Positions 6,491 through 11,259 of a stretch of 11,259 bases of DNA are shown piece after piece. Under the pieces are notes generated by a model. It was not told the DNA's origin, did no database searches, and saw nothing but the letters and a program-made list of their open reading frames with translations. The first letter of the stretch is position 1; each line of letters begins with the position of its first letter. This DNA is from Candidatus Bathyarchaeota archaeon. GTDB taxonomy: Archaea; Thermoproteota; Bathyarchaeia; TCS64. Made by a program: the position numbers and the translations under genes. Where the stretch lies: positions 1-11,259 of the forward strand of contig WJJC01000193.1 in the NCBI GenBank assembly GCA_014729945.1. Direction: 5' to 3'.

Positions 6491-6841
6491 ATGTATAAAG
6501 TAGTATTTGAGGTAGTGGAGGTAAACGAGCCCTGTAGTATTGATGGAGAATCTATTCATGTTTCTGGGCCGTGTAAGATGTATAAAGTTGGGGACAAAAT
6601 GACTGTCACCGGGAACCCTGGCAGGCTCCTATTAGAGGAAACGGACAGCGTCTGTCTGGCTGCTTTCAGTGCCATTCTTCCTTTAACCAGCGCCATGACC
6701 CGAGAAGTAACAGAGCCCTGGGATTATATGGATAAGATCACATATTTTAGCTGCCCGGACTCCGAGAGACCTGTGGTTTTCAAAGTAGAGAGAGTTGAGA
6801 TTGATCAGGAGGAGTATCCTCCGCCTTATCCTAATCCTTAG
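6491..6841 (+). CDS. TIGR04076-like small cysteine-containing protein
   Basis: This 116-residue soluble protein has the layout I associate with the uncharacterised TIGR04076 family: an N-terminal strand (MYKVVFEVVEV), a Cys-x-x-Tyr-x-x-Gly-Asp segment (CKMYKVGDKMTV, Cys28), a Cys-Leu segment (SVCLAAFSAILPL, Cys55), and an FSCPD-x4-VVF motif near the end (Cys88). An extra Cys15 lies in an N-terminal insertion. The C-terminus ends in a Pro/Tyr-rich tail (EEYPPPYPNP). The function is unknown. It is transcribed divergently from the SPASM radical SAM gene, so it could be a partner or substrate of that enzyme, but this is inference from position only. Its stop codon overlaps that of the DUF483 gene on the other strand. 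Confidence 0.65.
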   Translation: MYKVVFEVVEVNEPCSIDGESIHVSGPCKMYKVGDKMTVTGNPGRLLLEETDSVCLAAFSAILPLTSAMTREVTEPWDYMDKITYFSCPDSERPVVFKVERVEIDQEEYPPPYPNP

Positions 6842-7713
6842 TAACTTGTTTTTGGTTTAAACTGTGAGAGGTATCTCTGTATGAGTTCAGGTTGTTTGAG
6901 AACTAGTTCAGTGTTGACATAGATGTTCTGCTCATACATGGAACCTAAATTCATGCCCAGTTCTTTGAAGGCTTCATGCCATTGATATCCTGTCTCTAGC
7001 GCCTTTTCGCATCTGGGGGTACAGGGAAAAAAGTATCCAGTGTAGTAAACATGAGTGTCAACGTCTTCCTCTTTCAGGGCATCTATCAATTGTTGGGCTG
7101 CTCTAGCCTCAACGTTTACCTCATTTTTCCTATCATCGGCGTATTGTTCTACGCAACAATCAGGGTATCCAAGTATGTGTCCAAGATGTTTGAGCCATTT
7201 AGGTTCAAACTCTTCTGGGTAAGCGAATCGTATGCTGTTTATGTTTTCTCCTGGTTTTCGCTGTACCTTTCTACGTATTTTCTCTCGCTCTCGCATTAAT
7301 TTGTTGATTTTTCTCCCGGTTCCCCTATCTGTGTAGAAATACATCTCGTGAACAGTTGGCCTTACCTTAATCTGGTTGACCCTCAATCCATTGTTCTTAG
7401 CCCATTTATAATATGCCTTGTATTCATCGGACCCTTCAACAATTTCCTCAAAGTGCCTCTCGAGAAGCTTCTTCAACTTAGAGACAGCTGACGCTCTTTG
7501 CCGTATATCCTTTATCTTCTGGAGCTTGATCATGTGGGGTTGGACTGCTTGATCGATCTTTTTACCCATTTCTAGGCCGCTGGGTAGTTCTGCGGGTATG
7601 GTGACTTGACTGGCTGTACGTAGCTTTAGACTGGTTGCTAGGAATGCCTCTAGTTTTGCTTTCGGTGAGATAAGTTGTTGCTCTAATAGTTTTTTTATGG
7701 TGCTCTGATCCAT
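6838..7713 (-). CDS. DUF483-type archaeal protein
   Basis: This 291-residue soluble protein has a basic, helical N-terminal half (about 55-90 and 135-155, the latter dense in Arg/Lys) and a C-terminal domain with two cysteine pairs. The first is in HLGHILGYPDCCVEQY (His176, His179, Cys186, Cys187) and the second in FFPCTPRCEKAL (Cys231, Cys235). The GYPxCC signature is what I associate with the archaeal DUF483 family, whose function is unknown. The Cys/His set could hold a metal ion and the basic helices could contact nucleic acid, both inferred. A TTTTACAT element about 32 bases upstream of the ATG may be its TATA box. The C-terminus overlaps the convergent TIGR04076-like gene by four bases. 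The membrane operon upstream ends 73 bases before it. Confidence 0.7.
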   Translation of the reverse strand: MDQSTIKKLLEQQLISPKAKLEAFLATSLKLRTASQVTIPAELPSGLEMGKKIDQAVQPHMIKLQKIKDIRQRASAVSKLKKLLERHFEEIVEGSDEYKAYYKWAKNNGLRVNQIKVRPTVHEMYFYTDRGTGRKINKLMREREKIRRKVQRKPGENINSIRFAYPEEFEPKWLKHLGHILGYPDCCVEQYADDRKNEVNVEARAAQQLIDALKEEDVDTHVYYTGYFFPCTPRCEKALETGYQWHEAFKELGMNLGSMYEQNIYVNTELVLKQPELIQRYLSQFKPKTSY

Positions 7714-7740
7714 GGGTTATCAGTTATCTCTGGTTACAAC

Positions 7741-7750
7741 TATGTAAAAC
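7741..7750 (-). promoter_or_regulatory. Putative TATA box for the DUF483-type gene
   Basis: On the minus strand this reads GTTTTACATA, centred about 32 bases before the ATG at 7713. It would give a leader of a few bases. It sits directly next to the T-rich end of the upstream operon. Confidence 0.35.
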
Positions 7751-7781
7751 GTTTTTTGAAAAATAGTGTAAAGAAAGTTGG
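7751..7781 (-). terminator. T-rich terminator of the four-gene membrane operon
   Basis: Just after the operon's last stop, the minus strand reads CTTTCTTTACACTATTTTTC followed by AAAAAACG. T runs without a clear hairpin fit archaeal intrinsic termination. The same AT-rich block includes the promoter region of the next gene. Confidence 0.35.
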
Positions 7782-7786
7782 GTTAG

Positions 7787-8422
7787 TTACATGGGTATTA
7801 GTTTCAGTACCTGCAGGAAGTGTTGTGCTCTTCCTGCTAGCATCGTGAACCTGAACAGTACTGTGTTACCGAAGTAGGCTCCTAGACCAACCATGATAAA
7901 CAATCGTCCGATCCTTGTGGGTGCCTTTAGTGGTCCGGTGTGTTCAAAGGTCAACATGAAGTACATTATACTGCAGATTAGACCTACAGCTACGTACAGG
8001 TAGTTGAACCAGGCCATTAGACCGCCGCTTGTAGGAGCTGTTATCGTATCGATAATAGCGTCCTGAAGGTTCGGTTTTATTGTTCCACGGATACCTAGTC
8101 CGAATCCGGCTCCGACCAGTATTGCAATTGGGTATCTGCTTATCCATCGATATTCAGGGATTAGCATCGTAAAGATCATTAACCCTAAAATTAGGGGTAC
8201 GATCATCAGTAGATTACCCTGCATTAAAGGCCTTATACACATTCTCATAACGTTACTAAAGTTGACAATAATTGAAATTGCCAAGGTAACACCTATGAAC
8301 ATGTGCTCTGCTGTCCTATAAGCTACATTTTCTTTATACAGCGGTAGGCTGTATATCATTAGCATAAGGACCCAACCCACCCATAGGCCGATTACGTCCC
8401 AGGTCGCTGTTGGATATGCCAT
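7787..8422 (-). CDS. Polytopic membrane protein, fourth gene of the DUF6754-like operon
   Basis: This 211-residue protein has about six membrane segments, at roughly 9-28, 36-56, 70-88, 96-114, 138-158 and 172-195. The most distinctive motif is YRTAEHMFIGVTLAIS at 35-50. I recall a similar Y-R-x-A-E-H-x-F-x-G segment in small membrane proteins of Chloroflexota that are encoded beside DUF6754 proteins. IPEYRWISRYPIAILVGAGFGLG at 88-110 also looks family-like. No catalytic or transport motif is evident. The ATG overlaps the preceding stop in TAATG, and a perfect GGAGG lies nine bases upstream, so this start is well supported and translation is probably coupled to the third gene. It likely forms part of a membrane complex with its three operon partners. 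The function is unknown. Confidence 0.75.
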   Translation of the reverse strand: MAYPTATWDVIGLWVGWVLMLMIYSLPLYKENVAYRTAEHMFIGVTLAISIIVNFSNVMRMCIRPLMQGNLLMIVPLILGLMIFTMLIPEYRWISRYPIAILVGAGFGLGIRGTIKPNLQDAIIDTITAPTSGGLMAWFNYLYVAVGLICSIMYFMLTFEHTGPLKAPTRIGRLFIMVGLGAYFGNTVLFRFTMLAGRAQHFLQVLKLIPM

Positions 8423-9252
8423 TATTGATTACCTCCTAGTTTTTCTGTGATTACTCCTATGTTAGCTAGTATTATCGCAAACACAACTAACAGATGGCTT
8501 ACGTTAATGCTATCCATTGTAACGGTAGCATCACCAAGTTCGCCAATGAGTTTCTCTAGCTCTGCTCCACCTCGTGAGCCTACGCTTACACCAAAGAAGT
8601 TACCTGCTTGCCATCGAGGCAGATCAGTTGAGGCGTTCATTGCGATTCCTATCTCTGCTAGTTTTGTTCCGTATGCGGCTTGCCACTGTGTCATGAAGTG
8701 CCCGCCGTAGTCACCTGTATCCGAGGAAAGGACACCAGCTATATCGTGTACATCTTCGACATCTTGTAGCATCGCTATTTCATCATAGGGCGTTCCAAAG
8801 TGATCTTCTGGGAACACGCTCTCTATGCTGGATGCCATCTGAGCAACACCAGATTCACCGCCTGTGAAATAGCCAAGGAACACATAATCTTCGCCATATT
8901 CCTTGTCAGCGAAATCTGGGACTGTCTCTTGTAGCTTCTTATAGGTAAGCTCGACGTCGTAATGTATACCAACGAATATTATCTTGGCACCTTCTCTGAA
9001 TAATGCCTTTGTACAGACTGTAACGGCTGGGTGACACTCTGACCAAGCGCTGACGCCATAGCCAAAGTTTACAATCCATACATCACCCTCCTCTACAGAG
9101 TCACCGGTAATACCATCGTATAGTTCTTGGGTATTAGGCGCTATGTTAATCGGCAATCCAATTGGACTAAGATATGGAACCATAAGAGCCACGAAGAGTA
9201 TCCAATAGAATACCCTACGATCTATATCAGCTAGTTTACTTGCTATACTCAC
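8422..9252 (-). CDS. TM-domain-TM protein with extracytoplasmic domain, third gene of the operon
   Basis: This 276-residue protein has one membrane segment near each end (about 14-35 and 252-268) around an acidic soluble domain of roughly 215 residues. The N-terminus (SKLADIDRRVF) is basic, so the domain should face outward. Family-like motifs are IDRRVFYW at 10-17, SPIGLPINI at 29-37, LYDGI at 44-48, EDYVFLGYFTGG at 121-132, FGTPYDEIAML at 152-162 and VGSRGGAELEKL at 224-235. I recall the same order of motifs in bacterial proteins next to DUF6754 genes. Cys73 and Cys80 could pair in a disulphide. The start is GTG, backed by a GGAGG nine bases upstream; the previous gene stops two bases before it. 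The function is unknown. Confidence 0.75.
   Translation of the reverse strand: MSIASKLADIDRRVFYWILFVALMVPYLSPIGLPINIAPNTQELYDGITGDSVEEGDVWIVNFGYGVSAWSECHPAVTVCTKALFREGAKIIFVGIHYDVELTYKKLQETVPDFADKEYGEDYVFLGYFTGGESGVAQMASSIESVFPEDHFGTPYDEIAMLQDVEDVHDIAGVLSSDTGDYGGHFMTQWQAAYGTKLAEIGIAMNASTDLPRWQAGNFFGVSVGSRGGAELEKLIGELGDATVTMDSINVSHLLVVFAIILANIGVITEKLGGNQ
8432..8436 (-). promoter_or_regulatory. Perfect ribosome-binding site fixing the start of the fourth operon gene
   Basis: GGAGG on the minus strand ends nine bases before the ATG at 8422. It lies inside the last codons of the third gene, so the two are translationally linked. Confidence 0.6.
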
Positions 9253-9254
9253 TC

Positions 9255-9902
9255 TTACTCGCCTCCTGCATAGAATCCACGCTCTTTACCAAGTAACGCT
9301 CTAAATCCATACGCGATTAGACCCAAAGCACCTACTATAGCAAAGGTTCTCATTCCCGGTACTTGACCAGTGAACTGGAACCAATTTCCTATGGTCGCAA
9401 ACCCTACCCAGATAGCCTCGCCTACAGGAGCATTCTTAAGCATAACGAAGCAGCCTGCTATTAGCATTAGGGCTGCGTCGATATTCCTTGCTCTGAAAGC
9501 ACGATAAGCTGCTGAGAAGATATAGAAACCAGTAATTGGATATAGTGTGGCACCTAGTGGGGTATAGACGTAATTGAATAACCAGTTGTAAATAGAGTTA
9601 TTTGTCTGTACACCTGTTGTGATGTAACCTGCAAAACCAGTCAAGATCATTACTAAGAATAGCCCTAATAATACTACGCTGAATTGCCAATCTCTTCTCT
9701 GCCTTTGAACCCTCATACTGTGTTGTATTAATAATCGGGCTGCTCCGAGACCAAGTGAGATGTTAAAAATTATAACAGCCCAAGTTCTTATAGTCTCAGC
9801 CCATATTTGGGTGCTAGCAAAAAAGAAGTATTCAACCAACATTAAAACTGTGACTATTCCCGTAAGTATGTAAACTGCTTCTTGTTTTAGTATATTTGAC
9901 AT
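9255..9902 (-). CDS. Polytopic membrane protein, second gene of the operon
   Basis: This 215-residue protein has six predicted membrane segments, at about 10-28, 40-60, 74-93, 115-134, 142-157 and 184-203. The loop after the second (MRVQRQRRDWQFS, 63-75) is strongly basic and should be cytoplasmic, giving an N-in topology. Family-like motifs are YTPLGATLYPITGFYIFSA at 113-131 with AAYRAFRARNIDAALMLIAG right after it. I recall close counterparts (P-L-G-A-x-L and A-Y-R-A-F-R-x-R) in bacterial proteins beside DUF6754 genes. No transporter signature is visible. The ATG lies seven bases after the first gene's stop. Its ribosome-binding site is weaker (GATGG) than those of genes three and four. The function is unknown and probably structural or scaffolding in a shared complex. 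Confidence 0.75.
   Translation of the reverse strand: MSNILKQEAVYILTGIVTVLMLVEYFFFASTQIWAETIRTWAVIIFNISLGLGAARLLIQHSMRVQRQRRDWQFSVVLLGLFLVMILTGFAGYITTGVQTNNSIYNWLFNYVYTPLGATLYPITGFYIFSAAYRAFRARNIDAALMLIAGCFVMLKNAPVGEAIWVGFATIGNWFQFTGQVPGMRTFAIVGALGLIAYGFRALLGKERGFYAGGE
9262..9266 (-). promoter_or_regulatory. Perfect ribosome-binding site fixing the GTG start of the third operon gene
   Basis: GGAGG on the minus strand ends nine bases before the GTG at 9252, the same spacing as for the fourth gene. It is embedded in the final Gly-Gly codons of the second gene. Confidence 0.6.
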
Positions 9903-9909
9903 TTTTCCA

Positions 9910-10728
9910 TCACATTCCTAACAGGTCAGCAATTATTGTTATGTTTAGTGCACCTAGTATGAAACCAATCCCTGTTATCGCCATTAGGATTATTTTCATA
10001 TAGTCCTCTCCTTTAATTGAACCAAGCATATCTCTGTTTTGACTGATAGCAGCACCTGCAGCGAATAGCTCCTCAGCTAGTAGCATGTAATCACAGGTTG
10101 CTACGAGGAACGGCATCTGATGGGTGTTGTTTGTTCCACCGATCTGCATTGCTCCAACGTGATTACCTGCCTCACCAATTACAACTGACTCGTAGTAAAA
10201 ACCACCGACTAGGATGTTTGAGGCTGGTTTTTCTCTATTCATATAGCCTAAAACTCCAGTCAGATAGGGTGATTGCTGAGAGATAAATGTAATTTGTTCT
10301 GAGGGATCAAACTCTTCAGGTTTTCCTTCCCGTAGGTATGCTGTTCGCATTGTCTCCTCGACAAGGGGTAATGCATCTGGTAGAGGCATAATTGCTTGAA
10401 TATGAACTCCAGCCTTAACACACTCCTCTGTAACATATTGGAGAATACTGATGGCAGCTAATACCTGAGGCCCTTGGTTTGAGTTGTTCAAAGCCCCAGA
10501 CATACCTGGTGTCCAAAGAACTGGACGCCCCATCTCTGCTGCCCTTCCTACAGCTTCAGAAACTGCTTCTAATGCTGGCATAGTTCTAATAGTATACTGT
10601 TCGTCCTTGTTTAGTACCATGAAGTAGTACATTAAGACGAAGAAGATGACCATCAATAGGAAAGTCATCACTCGTCCTTCTACTATAATTGCCATTGTTT
10701 TTCCTTCCATTTTTAGCCTATTCATCAC
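9910..10728 (-). CDS. DUF6754-like TM-domain-TM protein, first gene of the operon
   Basis: This protein of up to 272 residues has a membrane segment at about 20-39, a soluble domain at 45-242 and a second membrane segment at about 246-270. The domain has motifs I associate with DUF6754: PALEAVSEAVGRAAEMGRPVLWTPG (51-75), LAAISILQYVTEE (90-102), EEFDPSEQITFIS (138-150), GGFYYESVVIGEAGNHVGAMQIGGTNNTHQMPFLVATCDY (175-214) and AEELFAAGA (218-226). Basic residues before the first segment predict an outward domain. The family has no known function. The longest frame begins with GTG at 10728, then ATG at 10725. An ATG at 10695 has a GAAGGA six bases upstream and may be the real start, giving 261 residues. 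As first gene it probably carries the operon promoter. Confidence 0.75.
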   Translation of the reverse strand: MMNRLKMEGKTMAIIVEGRVMTFLLMVIFFVLMYYFMVLNKDEQYTIRTMPALEAVSEAVGRAAEMGRPVLWTPGMSGALNNSNQGPQVLAAISILQYVTEECVKAGVHIQAIMPLPDALPLVEETMRTAYLREGKPEEFDPSEQITFISQQSPYLTGVLGYMNREKPASNILVGGFYYESVVIGEAGNHVGAMQIGGTNNTHQMPFLVATCDYMLLAEELFAAGAAISQNRDMLGSIKGEDYMKIILMAITGIGFILGALNITIIADLLGM

Positions 10729-10805
10729 AGAGAATTATAATTACCCCTGAGAGCAACTATGAGCTACTCGTGATGAATATAGACTTGAATCAATATCATT
10801 ACTTT

Positions 10806-10818
10806 GTATATATAATAC
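10806..10818 (-). promoter_or_regulatory. Putative TATA box of the four-gene membrane operon
   Basis: On the minus strand this reads GTATTATATATAC, the most TATA-rich element upstream of the operon. Transcription would start near 10786, leaving a leader of about 60-90 bases depending on the start codon. A closer alternative is AATTATAATT at 10733-10742, which would fit the ATG at 10695 with a short leader carrying its GAAGGA site. Confidence 0.4.
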
Positions 10819-10829
10819 TTTTTTTCAAT

Positions 10830-10857
10830 AACTAGATATTTTATAATATTTCTAGTT
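10830..10857. repeat. Imperfect 28-base inverted repeat upstream of the operon promoter
   Basis: The outer arms AACTAGA and TCTAGTT match perfectly, and 12 of 14 base pairs match over the whole half-sites. The centre is TTATAA. It lies 12 bases upstream (minus-strand sense) of the TATA candidate at 10806-10818, a place where an archaeal activator or repressor could bind. The DNA is very AT-rich, which raises the chance of accidental symmetry. Confidence 0.35.
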
Positions 10858-11024
10858 CTAAAGGAATTTTTACTAATTTCTCATAAAAAATAACTACCCA
10901 TACAAAAGAAAAGATCTAATGAAACTAGAAACTTATTCTCGTTCTCTGGGAAAAACAGGGTTCAGGAAATATAGCACAATAAATTTATTGCAATCATTTT
11001 TAACTAATTGAAAAATAGTTTATG

Positions 11025-11259
11025 TTACCCTTTTTCTTCTTTTATGCTTGTTTCATTATTTTCTCGATACTCTAATTCGTTTTTTAGCTCTTTTTCAGGT
11101 TCTATCCCCTTTACAGCTAAATCTTCTAATCTTTGGATTAGTTTTTCAACATTTTCTTCTCGTTCAAATATTCTTAAAGTCTTATCACCTTTCATCATAA
11201 GATTGTCACCTAGGAAAGGCAACAAGGGTGAGACAACAACTTGCCCCATACTTGAAGCA
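11025..11259 (-). CDS. C-terminal part of an unrecognised protein, cut by the window edge
   Basis: The minus-strand frame is open to the right edge and ends with TAA at 11025-11027, giving 77 residues. An ATG lies at 11249, but the ten bases before it contain no ribosome-binding site and the frame stays open, so the true start is probably outside the window. The first residues (MGQVVVSPLLPFLGDNLMM) are hydrophobic. The rest is highly charged and helical (FEREENVEKLIQRLEDLAVKG), with a Glu/Lys/Asn-rich tail. This resembles the disordered end of a larger protein. I recognise no family. It is encoded upstream of the membrane operon on the same strand but is separated by nearly 300 bases. Confidence 0.5.
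   Translation of the reverse strand, partial: ASSMGQVVVSPLLPFLGDNLMMKGDKTLRIFEREENVEKLIQRLEDLAVKGIEPEKELKNELEYRENNETSIKEEKG

Larger units (their letters stand above)
10729..11024. other. AT-rich upstream region of the membrane operon
   Basis: About 295 bases without a credible gene. It holds TATA-like sequences at 10733-10742 and 10806-10818 (minus strand), an imperfect 28-base palindrome at 10830-10857 and a perfect 14-base palindrome at 10977-10990. T-rich minus-strand sequence next to 11024 may terminate the gene entering from the right. I see no RNA gene. Confidence 0.55.

Noticed and set aside
7051..7299. Plus-strand frame of 82 codons with membrane-like composition
   Set aside because: It is antisense to the Arg/Lys-rich part of the DUF483 gene. 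The complement of AGA/AAG codons reads as Phe/Ser/Leu and mimics a membrane protein.
8447..8710. Plus-strand frame of 87 codons opposite the third operon gene
   Set aside because: It is antisense to a gene with a strong ribosome-binding site and family motifs, and has no promoter of its own.
1..11259. CRISPR array, tRNA, rRNA or insertion sequence
   Set aside because: I looked for regularly spaced repeats, tRNA-like cloverleaf sequence, terminal inverted repeats and transposase motifs on both strands and found none I could support.

Overview
The window looks archaeal. The start regions carry A/T-rich TATA-like boxes about 25-35 bases upstream of start codons, implying leaderless or short-leader transcripts. 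Downstream gaps hold T-rich tracts rather than hairpin terminators. The gene content also fits: a DUF483-type protein, an AF1577-like radical SAM/SPASM enzyme, a BlaI-like winged-helix regulator and a TIGR04076-like protein. I favour an uncultured mesophilic TACK-type lineage such as Bathyarchaeia, but the lineage is an inference from recalled families and was not tested by search.

Left part (1-4014, + strand): the window opens with the last 28 residues of an S9-type serine peptidase, beginning at its catalytic His. A roughly 510-base gap follows, with weak traces of two small reading frames. Then come four single genes, three of them with their own TATA-like box: a winged-helix regulator, an AbgB-like M20 peptidase homologue that has lost most of the usual metal ligands, an unrecognised helical 157-residue protein, and a membrane-anchored SIMPL (DUF541) protein.

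Middle part (4329-7713): a minus-strand pair consists of a SPASM-type radical SAM enzyme and, just downstream, a phosphoribosyltransferase-like gene that is complete only if two single-base frameshifts are repaired. A small TIGR04076-like cysteine protein is divergently transcribed from the radical SAM gene. It ends stop-codon to stop-codon against a minus-strand DUF483-type protein.

Right part (7787-10728, - strand): a tight four-gene operon holds two polytopic membrane proteins and two proteins built as TM-domain-TM (one DUF6754-like). Spacings are +7, +2 and -1 bases, and two of the internal starts have perfect GGAGG ribosome-binding sites. From memory, the same set of proteins occurs in Chloroflexota-like bacteria, so this is probably a widespread uncharacterised envelope complex. 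It is the best candidate in the window for an undescribed system. An AT-rich, palindrome-bearing gap lies upstream of it, followed by the end of an unrecognised minus-strand gene cut by the window edge.
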